A model generated the notes under the pieces. The model saw only the letters and a program-made list of their open reading frames with translations. It had not been told where the DNA came from and did not search any database. A stretch of 45,976 nt of DNA, from NCBI GenBank assembly GCA_013140755.1, contig JABFSF010000074.1:1-45976 (forward strand). The letters are read 5' to 3'. The position numbers were made by a program, and so were the translations under genes. Source of the DNA: Methylotenera sp. (GTDB lineage Bacteria > Pseudomonadota > Gammaproteobacteria > Burkholderiales > Methylophilaceae). This document shows, piece by piece, positions 1-9,441 of the stretch (position 1 is its first letter; every line of letters starts with the position of its first letter).

Positions 1-1499
1 TGCGCTATCGCAAAACGGTGATTGCTATTACGCTTGCCATGTTTGTGCTGTCTATCATCGGCTTTGGCAAAGTGCAACAGCAGTTTTTCCCGGATTCTAC
101 ACGTTTGGAACTAGTGGTTGATTTGCGCTTGACTGAGGGTGCTTCTTATCACGCCACCAGCACAGAGGTTCAAAAGCTTGAGCATTGGCTGCGTGGATGG
201 AATAAACAGCATCAGGGGATTGATAATTTTGTAGCTTACGTTGGCACTGGTGCACCACGTTATTATTTGCCGCTGGATGTGCAGTTGCCACATCGCGCTT
301 TTGCGCAGTTGGTGATTTTGAGCAAAAATTTAAGCGCCCGTGAAGCCTTGCGTAATGATCTGTTGCAGTTATTTGAACAAGATTTTCCAGCGGTTAGGGC
401 TTCGGTATTGCGGCTTGAAAATGGACCGCCAGTGGGGTTCCCGGTGCAGTTTCGGGTAGATGGTGCAGATATTCCCAAAATACGTGAAATCTCGCATCAA
501 ATTGCCGACATTATGCGCGCCAATCCGAATTTGGCTAATGTGCAATTAGGTTGGGAAGAGCCAAGCAAGGTGATGAAGGTGTCGATTGATCAATCCAAAG
601 CGCGCCTGCTAGGCGTAAGTTCGGTGGATATTGCCAATCTGCTCAATGCTGCCATGAGTGAGCTTACAATCACCGAGTTTAGAGAGGGCAATGAACGCAT
701 TGATCTAGTGGCGCGCGGTGCAGAAGTTGAACGCAGCAAATTATCGCATTTACCGCACTTAATGATTAACACGCAAAATGGCACCAGCGTGCCGCTATCG
801 CAACTGGCGACCATTTCATCCGAGTTTGAAGAAGGCGTGATCTGGCGCCGAAACCGTGTACCGTCGATAACCGTGCGTGCGAATTTGCGTGGTAGCATGC
901 AAGCGCCGATAGTTTCTGCCCAAATTGAAGAAAAATTAGGTGAAATTAAAGCTAACCTGCCCTTAGGTATTACGGTAGAAACTGGTGGCGCGGTAGAGGA
1001 GTCTTCCAAGGGCGGCGCTTCTGTCGCTAAAGGCTTCCCCTTGTTTTTAGTGGCCGTACTGACACTGCTCATTTTGCAATTGCGTAGCTTTTCACTCACA
1101 TTTTTAGTATTGCTTACCGCACCATTAGGTTTAATCGGGGTCACACTTGCATTGTTGTTATTTGATAAACCATTTGGCTTCGTCGCCATGTTAGGCACCA
1201 TTGCTTTATCTGGCATGATTATGCGCAATTCGGTGATTTTGGTAGATCAGATTGATCAAGATAAAGCATCTGGTTTGCCGGCGTGGCAAGCCATTATTGA
1301 ATCGACTATTCGTCGTTTCAGGCCGATTGTATTAACGGCTGCCGCTGCGATACTGGCGATGATACCGCTTACCAGAAGCGTATTTTTTGGCCCGATGGCT
1401 GTAGCGATTATGGGTGGGCTGGCGGTAGCCACTTTGCTGACAGTGCTGTTTTTGCCTGCGCTTTACGCGGCCTGGTTTAAAGTAAAACTGCCCAAGTAA
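1..1499 (+). CDS. RND efflux permease, C-terminal half (cut by window edge)
   Basis: The frame is open to the window start, so the true start lies outside. The visible part is the second half of an AcrB/HAE-type inner-membrane pump: a first transmembrane helix (ITLAMFVLSIIGFG), a periplasmic porter/docking domain, then a cluster of helices near the C-terminus (from GFPLFLVAVLTLL on) with the family motif NSVILVDQI. Such permeases use proton import to expel drugs or toxic compounds through a periplasmic adaptor and an outer-membrane channel. A TolC-family gene lies two genes downstream, which could supply the channel, although an unrelated methyltransferase gene intervenes. Substrate is unknown. 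Confidence 0.93.
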   Translation, partial: RYRKTVIAITLAMFVLSIIGFGKVQQQFFPDSTRLELVVDLRLTEGASYHATSTEVQKLEHWLRGWNKQHQGIDNFVAYVGTGAPRYYLPLDVQLPHRAFAQLVILSKNLSAREALRNDLLQLFEQDFPAVRASVLRLENGPPVGFPVQFRVDGADIPKIREISHQIADIMRANPNLANVQLGWEEPSKVMKVSIDQSKARLLGVSSVDIANLLNAAMSELTITEFREGNERIDLVARGAEVERSKLSHLPHLMINTQNGTSVPLSQLATISSEFEEGVIWRRNRVPSITVRANLRGSMQAPIVSAQIEEKLGEIKANLPLGITVETGGAVEESSKGGASVAKGFPLFLVAVLTLLILQLRSFSLTFLVLLTAPLGLIGVTLALLLFDKPFGFVAMLGTIALSGMIMRNSVILVDQIDQDKASGLPAWQAIIESTIRRFRPIVLTAAAAILAMIPLTRSVFFGPMAVAIMGGLAVATLLTVLFLPALYAAWFKVKLPK

Positions 1500-1598
1500 A
1501 CGTAGCCCAAGTAAAACTGCATGAGGAAATTTCTAGCCCAATAAGCACTTGCGTTATAATTAAGTTAAATATAAATAGAATATTGAAGAGTAAGCAAC

Positions 1599-2303
1599 AT
1601 GACACAGACAGCACAAACCATAGATCACCAGAACATCTCCGGTTTCGATACGCCACGCGACGCCGCGCGATTCAATATGATAGAACAGCAAATCCGCACC
1701 TGGGAGGTATTAGACCCAGTGGTGTTGGAACTGTTTAATACCGTACCACGTGAGAATTTTGTGGCGGAGTCGCAGGTCGGTTTGGCATTTGCGGACGTTG
1801 AGCTACCCATTGGTGAAGGTCAAACCATGCTGTCGCCTAAAGTTGAAGGGCGTATTTTGCAGGCAGTGGGCGTTAAAAAAACAGATAAAGTATTGTTGGT
1901 AGGCACCGGCAGTGGTTACTTAACGGCATTGCTGGCAACTTTAGCGGCGCATGTGCATGCCGTTGAAATTTATCCTGCATTATCTGCAATCGCTAAAAGT
2001 CGCCTTGATCAACAAAACATCCGTAATGTGACACTGCATGTGGCTGATGCTGCCAATGGTTATGCCGCTGCCGCACCCTATGACGTGATTATTTTTACAG
2101 GCTCATTGCCGCTACGTCCAACCACGGCAGAAAAAATGTTAAATGTAGGTGGCCGCTTATTTACCGTGATTGGCGATTTACCAATCATGCAAGCCACCCT
2201 CACACAGCGCATTAGCGAAGATGTCTATCGACATGAAACCCTTTTTGAAACTTGTTTGCCCGCACTTAAAAATGCGCCACAGGCAAGTAGATTTGAGTTT
2301 TAA
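1599..2303 (+). CDS. Protein-L-isoaspartate O-methyltransferase family protein
   Basis: A 234-residue SAM-dependent methyltransferase of the PIMT family, which normally repairs L-isoaspartyl residues in damaged proteins. Visible signs are the N-terminal pattern MIEQQIR followed by VPRENFV, and the SAM-binding glycine loop VGTGSGYLTALL near residues 101-112, followed by HAVEIYP, where the acidic residue would contact SAM ribose. It ends 8 bases before the tolC-like gene, so the two are probably co-transcribed. PIMT-like proteins fused or linked to TolC genes recur in proteobacteria, so a role other than classical repair is possible. A TATAAT at 1555-1560 may be its -10 box. Confidence 0.88.
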   Translation: MTQTAQTIDHQNISGFDTPRDAARFNMIEQQIRTWEVLDPVVLELFNTVPRENFVAESQVGLAFADVELPIGEGQTMLSPKVEGRILQAVGVKKTDKVLLVGTGSGYLTALLATLAAHVHAVEIYPALSAIAKSRLDQQNIRNVTLHVADAANGYAAAAPYDVIIFTGSLPLRPTTAEKMLNVGGRLFTVIGDLPIMQATLTQRISEDVYRHETLFETCLPALKNAPQASRFEF

Positions 2304-2311
2304 ATTAACAA

Positions 2312-3670
2312 ATGCCTAAAAACTTAATAAGTATCGCGTTAGTCGGCTTGCTTTTAGGGTTTGCGCCGTTTGCAAACGCTGCGGACAAGCCATACTCTTT
2401 ACTTGATGTTTATAGCCGAGCATTAACGCATGATTCAACGTTAGCCTCTGCGTTAAGTGCCAATCAAGCGGCGCAAGAAATCATTGAGCAGGGCAAGGCT
2501 CTGTATCGGCCAACCGTTAACTTTAATGCTGAGGCTAATGCCGTTAGCTCAAATATCCGCTATTTAAACTCTACTTTGCCATCTGGCAGCTCAAATTTTG
2601 AAACTTATAAAGCGGGCGTTGACGCCCGCCAACCTATTTACCGCAAACAGAATTTAGTGCAAATAGAACAAACTAAAACGCAGGTGAGCCAAGCAGATAA
2701 GCAATTACATTTAAGTCAACAAGCACTTATTCTACGCACCACGCAGACCTATTTTGAAGTGCTGATTGCGCAAGATAAAATTGATCTGATTATTGCGCAA
2801 AAGGCTGCTATTTTGCGCCAGTTAGAGCAAGCTAAGGCCACCTTTGAGGTGGGCTCTGCCACCATTACCGATGTGAATGAAGCGCAAGCACGCTTTGACT
2901 TAATTGTGGCGCAAGAAATAGGCGCCGTGAATGAGTATGAAATTGCTAAACGTTCAGTACAGGCGATTATTGGGGAAATTCCGCAAAAATTAGCCACGGT
3001 TAAAGCTGATATTAAACCCAACGCTTTAGAACAGGGACTAGATAAATGGTTAGAAGTGGCCGCACAGAACAATTTGAACATACAAATTCAGCAAGAGGCG
3101 CTTAAGTTTTCAGAGCAAGAAATTGAGCGTGCCAAAGCTGGACATTTGCCAACGTTGGATGCCGTAGCAAGCTATACCGATAATTATGCCAATGGCAGTG
3201 TTTCTGTGTTTGGTACTGGCAATGAACTTAAAACCGGAACAATAGGCTTGCAGTTGCAGATTCCTTTGTATCAAGGTGGTGCGACGAGTTCACGTGTCAG
3301 GCAGGCTGTGCTTAATAAGCAAAAAGCACAAGATGATGTTGAAATCGCACGACGTAACACAGAATTGGAAACACAGCGCGCTTATCTCAACCTGAATACA
3401 ACTATTGCACAGGTAAGGGCTTATGAGCAAGCGCTCACTTCCAGTCAAAGTCAGGTAGATTCAACTACATTAGGCTACGAGGTTGGCGTGCGTACCAGTG
3501 TGGACGTCCTTAATGCACAGCAACAGTTTTTTAGTGCTAAACGCGATTTATTGCAGGCGCGTTACAATTATTTAGTCAATATTATTCGTTTAAAATCTGC
3601 TGCTGGCGTAGTAGCCGAGGCAGATTTGGCTGATATAAACCAGCAGTTGGTGCTGTTGAACACGCAGTGA
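2312..3670 (+). CDS. TolC-family outer-membrane channel protein
   Basis: A 452-residue outer-membrane efflux protein. It starts with a clear signal peptide (hydrophobic ISIALVGLLLGFAPF, cleavage after ANA, about residue 23), followed by two tandem OEP repeats of long amphipathic helices rich in Gln, Ala and Glu with a conserved LNAQQQFF-type segment near the end. The length matches the TolC family. Trimers form a tunnel through the outer membrane and periplasm, serving tripartite pumps or type I secretion. The upstream RND permease is a plausible partner. The downstream isochorismatase gene begins one base after its stop codon, suggesting a shared transcript. Confidence 0.93.
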   Translation: MPKNLISIALVGLLLGFAPFANAADKPYSLLDVYSRALTHDSTLASALSANQAAQEIIEQGKALYRPTVNFNAEANAVSSNIRYLNSTLPSGSSNFETYKAGVDARQPIYRKQNLVQIEQTKTQVSQADKQLHLSQQALILRTTQTYFEVLIAQDKIDLIIAQKAAILRQLEQAKATFEVGSATITDVNEAQARFDLIVAQEIGAVNEYEIAKRSVQAIIGEIPQKLATVKADIKPNALEQGLDKWLEVAAQNNLNIQIQQEALKFSEQEIERAKAGHLPTLDAVASYTDNYANGSVSVFGTGNELKTGTIGLQLQIPLYQGGATSSRVRQAVLNKQKAQDDVEIARRNTELETQRAYLNLNTTIAQVRAYEQALTSSQSQVDSTTLGYEVGVRTSVDVLNAQQQFFSAKRDLLQARYNYLVNIIRLKSAAGVVAEADLADINQQLVLLNTQ

Positions 3671-3671
3671 T

Positions 3672-4238
3672 ATGGATAACGCTTATCAAAATTTAAAAGC
3701 GAGTCAGACTTTAAGTCAGTTGGTTTTGGTGGATATACAAGTGCGCCTAGCGTCGGTGATGCCAGCTGATGCCATGACTGAAGTTGTAAAAAATTGCGGC
3801 ATTTTGGTGCAGGCGGCCAACATGCTTAATGTGCCTTTACTGCTTACCGAGCAGTATCCAAAAGGATTAGGGCATACCATCCCAGCGCTTTCTGTCTTGT
3901 TGACGCATGTTCAGCCCGTTGAAAAAACCACATTTTCATGTTTGGCAGCGCCTATATTTAAGCGCCAGCTCACGCGTGACCATTCGCAAATAATTCTAAC
4001 TGGTATGGAGGCGCATATTTGCATCCTGCAAACGGCGCTGGATTTAATTGCCGCGGGTAAACAAGTGTTTGTGGTTGAAGATGCTGTTATTTCACGTAAC
4101 CCCGCTAACAAAACCAACGCCTTGGCCAGATTGCGCGATGCAGGGTGTATCGTCACCAATACCGAATCTCTTGTATTTGAGTGGTTAGGCGTAGCCGAAG
4201 GTGATGCCTTTAAGGCGTTAGCCAAACTCATCCGTTAA
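3672..4238 (+). CDS. Isochorismatase-family cysteine hydrolase
   Basis: A 188-residue protein of the isochorismatase/nicotinamidase-like superfamily, closest in style to YcaC-type hydrolases. The expected catalytic triad is visible: Asp21 in LVLVDIQ, Lys85 in VEKTTFSC, and the nucleophile Cys117 in GMEAHICILQ. The cis-peptide-type segment GMEAHIC is typical. These enzymes cleave C-N or vinyl ether bonds in small molecules; the actual substrate cannot be read from sequence. It directly follows the tolC-like gene and is probably in the same operon. Confidence 0.9.
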   Translation: MDNAYQNLKASQTLSQLVLVDIQVRLASVMPADAMTEVVKNCGILVQAANMLNVPLLLTEQYPKGLGHTIPALSVLLTHVQPVEKTTFSCLAAPIFKRQLTRDHSQIILTGMEAHICILQTALDLIAAGKQVFVVEDAVISRNPANKTNALARLRDAGCIVTNTESLVFEWLGVAEGDAFKALAKLIR

Positions 4239-4271
4239 GTCTGCCAAACACTTAGCCTGAGTAATGACCGT

Positions 4272-4862
4272 ATGAACTGGAAAGCAATTTTCTTTATCGG
4301 CCTGTTAGGTTTTGGTGGTTTTCAGCACTTCCAAAAACGCGAGATACTTCATGGGGTAGGTGAAGTAGCATCAGAGGCGCCGCTACAAAGAAACCTTGAT
4401 ATTAGGGATACCCAAAACATCAATGGTTATGAAATTACGCCCTTAGCAAAATTTAGCATTAAAGCACGTGTGCTCGCGAGCAAGCGTTATCACTTTGGAC
4501 GCGAGGCTGACTTAGCGCCGGTGGATTTTGCACTGGGTTGGGGCGCGATGTCTGATGAGGCGATACTTAATAAAATCGAGATCAGTCAAAGTAGCCGTTT
4601 TTACTTTTGGCATGTAGATGAGTTTCCTATCCCGCGTGAAACAATAGAAACGCAAAGTGCCAATATGCACATGATTCCAGCAGATAGGCTAGTAGAAAAG
4701 CGCTTGAAATCAGTGCGCGTGGGGCAAGTTGTTGAGTTGAACGGTTATTTGGTTGAAGCTAAAGCGAACGATGGCTGGCACTGGAAAAGTTCATTAACAC
4801 GCAATGACACGGGCAATGGCGCGTGCGAGGTGTTGTTGGTCAAAAGTATTGAGGTGCACTAG
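4272..4862 (+). CDS. Membrane-anchored protein of unknown function
   Basis: A 196-residue protein I do not recognise by name. It has a short N-terminal hydrophobic stretch (IFFIGLLGFGGF) that acts as an uncleaved anchor or signal, followed by a soluble domain probably in the periplasm. Conserved-looking blocks are VDFALGWGAMSD, SRFYFWHVDEFPIP and NMHMIPADRLVEKRL. Proteins with this pattern recur as hypotheticals in proteobacteria. It follows the isochorismatase gene by 33 bases and ends two bases from the convergent waaA stop codon, leaving no room for a terminator between them. Confidence 0.8.
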   Translation: MNWKAIFFIGLLGFGGFQHFQKREILHGVGEVASEAPLQRNLDIRDTQNINGYEITPLAKFSIKARVLASKRYHFGREADLAPVDFALGWGAMSDEAILNKIEISQSSRFYFWHVDEFPIPRETIETQSANMHMIPADRLVEKRLKSVRVGQVVELNGYLVEAKANDGWHWKSSLTRNDTGNGACEVLLVKSIEVH

Positions 4863-4863
4863 C

Positions 4864-6129
4864 CTAAGCGCGCAGATACTGCGCTATCAAGCTTAAGGTG
4901 CGTTGCGTGGCGCCGCGGTTTTGTGCGCTAAAATTTAAGGCGGCATTACTCATCGCTTGTTGTTTAGAAAAATCCGAAAATAGCATTTTAATGCTGTTAG
5001 CTAATTCCACCGTATTCTGCACGCGCTGCGCCGCGCCTGCCGCAACGGCCAGTTCCGCCACTTGCGCAAAATTAAAGGTATGTGGTCCTATCAGCACGGG
5101 CTTGCCTAAACTTAATGCTTCAATCAGGTTTTGCCCGCCTAATGGCAATAAACTGCCGCCAATAAAAGCGACATCACATGCCGCGTAATAGGTAAACATT
5201 TCACCCATAGAGTCGCCAAGAAAATAGCTGAACTGGCTTGGTTCTGCGGATTGGTCAGTGAGCGCGGAGCGACGTGAAAAGCTAGCGCCATGCTTTTTAA
5301 TTAGCGCTGCTACTTCTTCAAAACGCTGCGGGTGGCGCGGCACAATAATTGTCAGTAAATTTGGAATGTCGGCTTTGGTAACCGCGTCAATAATCAGCGC
5401 CTCCTCACCATCTCTGGTGCTGGCAGCTAAAAATATAGGCCGACGCTCTCCAAGCCTATCCCGCAGAAACTGACCTTGCGCAACGGCGTTATCTGGAGGG
5501 AACACATCAAACTTCAAGTTACCCATAATGCTTACGCTGTGTGCGCTTAAGCTTTGTAAGCGCTCGGCATCCCGCGTTGTTTGTGCACCTACTGCGCTCA
5601 AACTTTGCAAACCTTGCCGGGCAACTTCGCCTAACTTGCCATAACCAAGGGCTGATTTTTCAGATAGGCGTGCGTTAACTAATAACAGTGGGATGTCATA
5701 TTGTTTGCAGCCTGCAATTAAATTGAACCAAAGCTCGGTTTCCATCAGCACCCCTACTACGGGTTTAAAGTGCTTTAAAAACCGCCTCACCGCAAACGGC
5801 AAGTCGTAAGGTAAATAGGCTCTGGCGACTAAATCCCCAAATAATTGCGCGCTAGTGGCGCGCCCAGTGGGTGTGGTGTGCGTAAGTAAAATTTGATGAT
5901 TAGGGTATTTGAGTAGCAACAATTTGATTAGGGGTTCAGCCGCGCGCGTTTCACCCACTGATACGCAATGTAGCCAAATGACAGGCTTTGCAAACTTAAG
6001 CGAGTAAAACCCGTAGCGCTCACGCCAGTGTAGCAAATAGTCGGGCTGTTTTTTTGCGCGCCACAGCAATTTAAGTGGCGTAAACGGTAGTAATAAATAA
6101 AGTAAAAAAGTATATAAGCGTCGTGACAT
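4864..6129 (-). CDS. waaA: 3-deoxy-D-manno-octulosonic acid (KDO) transferase WaaA
   Basis: A 421-residue glycosyltransferase that adds KDO from CMP-KDO to lipid A precursors at the cytoplasmic face of the inner membrane, a step of LPS core synthesis. The N-terminus carries a membrane-anchoring helix (LYTFLLYLLLPF) and the acceptor-site pattern HWRERYGF followed by WLHCVSVGETRAAEPL. The C-terminal GT-B domain contains AASTRDGEEALI, the nucleotide-sugar site around IIVPRHPQRF, and FIGGSLLPLGGQNLIEA. Length matches the family. It is divergent from nrdJa with a 347-bp gap between them. Confidence 0.96.
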   Translation of the reverse strand: MSRRLYTFLLYLLLPFTPLKLLWRAKKQPDYLLHWRERYGFYSLKFAKPVIWLHCVSVGETRAAEPLIKLLLLKYPNHQILLTHTTPTGRATSAQLFGDLVARAYLPYDLPFAVRRFLKHFKPVVGVLMETELWFNLIAGCKQYDIPLLLVNARLSEKSALGYGKLGEVARQGLQSLSAVGAQTTRDAERLQSLSAHSVSIMGNLKFDVFPPDNAVAQGQFLRDRLGERRPIFLAASTRDGEEALIIDAVTKADIPNLLTIIVPRHPQRFEEVAALIKKHGASFSRRSALTDQSAEPSQFSYFLGDSMGEMFTYYAACDVAFIGGSLLPLGGQNLIEALSLGKPVLIGPHTFNFAQVAELAVAAGAAQRVQNTVELANSIKMLFSDFSKQQAMSNAALNFSAQNRGATQRTLSLIAQYLRA

Positions 6130-6476
6130 GACGTTATTTTCTCACATATTTTTCAAGGCTAACCATTACACTTTTTATTAGCGATCATGTTGTAAGCCAA
6201 TACCCGTCTTATGCATAATTTTTGCAAGTAATTTTATAGAAATTTACAAAAAATAATTACAAAAAAACCGCTTGACCTACCACTACTAAGTGATTAAATT
6301 ACTAAAAAAACACAACATGTTGTGGTTGTTGCTTAGCTTTTGCACAAGCACTTACATTTTTACACAAGTGCTTTTATGACGTTAAGTCACAAGATTTAAA
6401 TGTAAAATCGTTAAATGAACGCACGCCTAGGTCATGATTTAAACTGACATCAGGTGTGTAAATAAAGGGTTAATCC
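6130..6476 (+). promoter_or_regulatory. waaA/nrdJa divergent control region with candidate NrdR boxes
   Basis: This 347-bp gap has no gene. It contains a perfect 14-bp palindrome CACAACATGTTGTG at 6311-6324. The 16-mer at 6310-6325 fits the remembered NrdR box consensus (acaCWAtATaTWGtgt) except for two symmetrical changes. A weaker match, GCACAAGCACTTACAT, starts 32 bases later at 6342, the usual spacing of paired NrdR boxes. A third related sequence lies at 6362-6377, and AAGCACTT...AAGTGCTT forms an inverted repeat. NrdR is the ATP/dATP-responsive repressor of ribonucleotide reductase genes. I saw no cobalamin riboswitch elements. The SD for nrdJa is weak (AAAGGG, 7 bases from ATG). Confidence 0.45.
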
Positions 6477-8645
6477 ATGCTAAAAGTCGTTGATACTGCT
6501 AAAAATACAAATGCTACAGAGCTTGAAAAAGAAATTCCTATTCAACCAGTTTCGCTTGATATTTGGGATAAAAAATATCGCTTAAAAACCAAAACGGGTG
6601 AATATGTTGATCAGAATATAGATGATTCTTATGCGCGCGTAGCACGTGCTTTGGCGGATGTAGAAACCACGACAGAAAAACGTGCAGAGTGGCATGACAA
6701 GTTTTTGTGGGCACTGCGTCGCGGCGCAATTCCAGCGGGTCGTATCACGTCTAACGCGGGTGCGTTGGAGCACAAACCTGCTACTTCAACCATAAACTGC
6801 ACAGTTTCTGGTGTGATATCAGACAGCATGGATGATATTTTAGGCAAAGTGCATGAGGCAGGCTTAACGTTAAAAGCAGGTTGTGGTATTGGTTACGAGT
6901 TTTCAACGCTACGTCCAAAAGGTGCTTTTGTAGCGGGTGCAGGCGCTTACACCAGTGGCCCACTGTCATTCATGGATATCTACGACAAAATGTGTTTCAC
7001 CGTATCCTCTGCGGGCGGCCGTCGCGGCGCGCAAATGGCGACGTTTGATATTTCACATCCTGACGTGACTGATTTCATTAAAGCAAAACGTGAGAACGGC
7101 CGTTTACGCCAATTTAACCTGTCATGCCTCATTACCAAAGAATTTATGGAGGCAGTAAAAGCAGATGCAGAGTGGAAGCTTGCTTTCCCTGTGACTGAAA
7201 AAGAAGCAATCATTGACGGTTTGAACGTGAATGATGAAAGCCACGTAGTGTGGCGCGAGTGGCCAGTAAAAGGTAAATACCTGACAAAAGCTGAAGGTAA
7301 AGATGCCGGTAAAGTAGCGTGTCGCGTGTATAAAACCATCAAAGCGCGCCGCTTGTGGGATGTGATTATGTCCAGCACTTATGACTTTGCTGAGCCAGGC
7401 TTTATTTTGATTGACCGCGTGAATGAAATGAACAACAACTGGTTCTGCGAAAACATTCGCGCCACTAATCCATGCGGTGAGCAACCCTTGCCACCTTATG
7501 GCGCTTGTTTGTTAGGTTCAGTCAATTTAACTCGTTTTGTTAAAAAACCATTCACCGACGAAGCCTACTTCGACTGGAAAGAGTACCGTGAAGTAGTGGC
7601 AATTTTTACGCGCATGCTGGATAACGTAGTTGAAATTAACGGCCTGCCATTGCAACAGCAACGTGATGAAATTATGCGTAAACGTCGCCATGGCATGGGT
7701 TATCTAGGTTTAGGCTCAAGCCTCACCATGATGAAAATGAAGTACGGTGAAGAAGAGTCAATCAAATTCACGGAAGAAGTGACCCGTGTGATGGCGGAAG
7801 AAGGCTGGAGCGTAGGCGTGCAACTGGCTGAAGAAAAAGGCCCGGCACCGATTATGGACGAGAAATTTGAAGTAACCGCTGACATGCTGGCAAAACGCCC
7901 AGAAATGGCGGCAGACGGCATTAAAGTGGGGCAGAAAATTGCAGGTAAAGTGTTGCTTGGTAAATACAGCCGCTACATGCAGCAGTTCCCAGAAGGCTTG
8001 CGTAACCAAATCGCCACTAAAGGCGTGCGCTTTACCCACCATAGCTCGATCGCACCGACTGGCACGATTTCGCTATCACTGGCTAACAACGCCAGTAATG
8101 GTATTGAGCCAAGCTTTGCGCACCATTACGCACGTAACGTGATCCGTGAAGGCAAAAAATCAAAAGAAAAAGTCGATGTGTTCTCTTATGAGCTATTGGC
8201 TTACCGTGAATTGATTAACCCGAATGCGATGCCGTTTAGCGACAAAGTTGAGGAGCAGTTGCCGGATTACTTCCTGGATTCATCCAGCATTATGGCTAAA
8301 GCCCACGTGGATATTCAAGCGGCATCACAAAAATGGATTGATAGCTCGATTTCAAAAACCATTAATGTACCAACCGATTACGATTTTGAAGATTTCAAAA
8401 ACATCTATCTATACGCTTACGACAAAGGTCTAAAAGGTTGCACTACCTTCAGGTTTAATCCTGAAGCGTTCCAAGGCGTATTAGTGACTGAAAAAGATTT
8501 GGAAAGCACTACATACAAGTTCACGCTAGATGATGGTACTGAAGTTGAAGCCAAAGGTAATGAAGAGATTGAATACGATGGTGAAATTCACTCAGCCGCT
8601 AATCTTTACGATGCGCTGAAAGAAGGCTATTACGGAAAGTTCTAG
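6477..8645 (+). CDS. nrdJa: Class II (adenosylcobalamin-dependent) ribonucleotide reductase, catalytic part NrdJa
   Basis: A 722-residue cytoplasmic enzyme that reduces ribonucleotides to deoxyribonucleotides with adenosylcobalamin as radical generator, independent of oxygen. Visible family marks include INCTVSG with a redox cysteine at about residue 108, GCGIGYEFSTLRP, SSAGGRRGAQMA, the active-site finger loop NPCGEQPLPP with Cys333, and the phosphate-binding APTGTISL region. The protein ends at YYGKF without the cysteine-rich tail found in single-chain NrdJ. That tail is encoded separately just downstream, matching the split NrdJa/NrdJb known from Pseudomonas aeruginosa. Confidence 0.93.
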   Translation: MLKVVDTAKNTNATELEKEIPIQPVSLDIWDKKYRLKTKTGEYVDQNIDDSYARVARALADVETTTEKRAEWHDKFLWALRRGAIPAGRITSNAGALEHKPATSTINCTVSGVISDSMDDILGKVHEAGLTLKAGCGIGYEFSTLRPKGAFVAGAGAYTSGPLSFMDIYDKMCFTVSSAGGRRGAQMATFDISHPDVTDFIKAKRENGRLRQFNLSCLITKEFMEAVKADAEWKLAFPVTEKEAIIDGLNVNDESHVVWREWPVKGKYLTKAEGKDAGKVACRVYKTIKARRLWDVIMSSTYDFAEPGFILIDRVNEMNNNWFCENIRATNPCGEQPLPPYGACLLGSVNLTRFVKKPFTDEAYFDWKEYREVVAIFTRMLDNVVEINGLPLQQQRDEIMRKRRHGMGYLGLGSSLTMMKMKYGEEESIKFTEEVTRVMAEEGWSVGVQLAEEKGPAPIMDEKFEVTADMLAKRPEMAADGIKVGQKIAGKVLLGKYSRYMQQFPEGLRNQIATKGVRFTHHSSIAPTGTISLSLANNASNGIEPSFAHHYARNVIREGKKSKEKVDVFSYELLAYRELINPNAMPFSDKVEEQLPDYFLDSSSIMAKAHVDIQAASQKWIDSSISKTINVPTDYDFEDFKNIYLYAYDKGLKGCTTFRFNPEAFQGVLVTEKDLESTTYKFTLDDGTEVEAKGNEEIEYDGEIHSAANLYDALKEGYYGKF

Positions 8646-8736
8646 TTAGTCATTCCGTGCTCGACACGGAATCCGGTGACTTAAGGACGCTAGATTCTGA
8701 CTTGCGTCAGAATGGCAACATAAAGGAGAAAATAAC
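8646..8736 (+). repeat. Two REP-like hairpins between nrdJa and nrdJb
   Basis: Two perfect inverted repeats sit in the gap: ATTCCGTG/CACGGAAT (8652-8659 and 8665-8672, 5-base loop) and ATTCTGAC/GTCAGAAT (8694-8701 and 8706-8713, 4-base loop). The arrangement GTCATTCC-stem-GGAATCC ... stem-GAATGGC resembles the dispersed paired-hairpin repeats common in proteobacteria. They may tune mRNA stability between the two reductase cistrons. nrdJb has its own strong SD (AAAGGAG). Confidence 0.75.
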
Positions 8737-9441
8737 ATGGCAATTAAAATTGAAAAGAAAATCGTTAGCTACGCGCTAGTGAATGAACAAGATAAAAAAG
8801 ACGCAGAAGCCAAGGCGGCCGCACAAAATGCTGAAGCAAAAAATGTCATACAACTGGGCGAGCCATTAAGCCGCCCGGACAAACTGGTAGGCAACACCTA
8901 TAAAATCAAAACGCCAGTCACAGAACATGCGCTTTACATTACTATTAATGACGTGATAATGAATGAAGGCACACCGCAAGAGCATCGCCGTCCATTCGAG
9001 ATATTTATTAACTCCAAAAACATGGAGCACTTTCAATGGATAGTTGCCCTTACGCGCGTCATGTCTGCCGTGTTCCGTAAAGGTGGCGATGTCACGTTTT
9101 TGGTAGAAGAACTCAAAAGCGTTTTTGAACCCAGCGGTGGCTACTTTAAAAAAGGCGGCAAGTTCATCCCTAGTTTAGTGGCAGAAATTGGCGAAGTTGT
9201 TGAACAGCACCTGCAAGAGATCGGCATGCTGAAAAAACCTGGCTTGGATCAACACCAACAAAAACTAGTGACTGAAAAAAAAGCTGAATACCTAGAAAAG
9301 CATGCAGCACCCGGTGAAGAAGTGAATGCGGAGGGTTTTCCTAAAGGAGCAAGCTTGTGTGGTAAATGCAGCACCAAGGCCGTGATTATGATGGATGGCT
9401 GCTTGACATGCTTGAATTGCGGCGAGAGTAAGTGTGGTTAG
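8737..9441 (+). CDS. nrdJb: Class II ribonucleotide reductase, C-terminal subunit NrdJb
   Basis: A 234-residue partner of NrdJa. The middle contains the TSCPD-type domain pattern (FEIFINSKNMEHFQW, ALTRVMSAVFRKGG, FVPS-like FIPSLVAEIGEVVEQHL). The C-terminus holds a cysteine cluster CGKC...CLTCLNCGESKCG that in this family binds zinc and carries the redox pair that re-reduces the active site. It is therefore needed for turnover. The conserved C-terminal codons also make the 3' end of the gene a good target for a site-specific transposon: the Tn7-like element begins 30 bases past its stop codon. Confidence 0.9.
   Translation: MAIKIEKKIVSYALVNEQDKKDAEAKAAAQNAEAKNVIQLGEPLSRPDKLVGNTYKIKTPVTEHALYITINDVIMNEGTPQEHRRPFEIFINSKNMEHFQWIVALTRVMSAVFRKGGDVTFLVEELKSVFEPSGGYFKKGGKFIPSLVAEIGEVVEQHLQEIGMLKKPGLDQHQQKLVTEKKAEYLEKHAAPGEEVNAEGFPKGASLCGKCSTKAVIMMDGCLTCLNCGESKCG

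Noticed and set aside
590-1228. 212-codon minus-strand frame opposite the RND permease gene
   Set aside because: It is a shadow of a strongly supported coding frame with no recognisable domain.
6130-6476. Cobalamin riboswitch upstream of the B12-dependent reductase
   Set aside because: No B12-box-like conserved segments or multi-stem architecture; short palindromes fit NrdR sites better.
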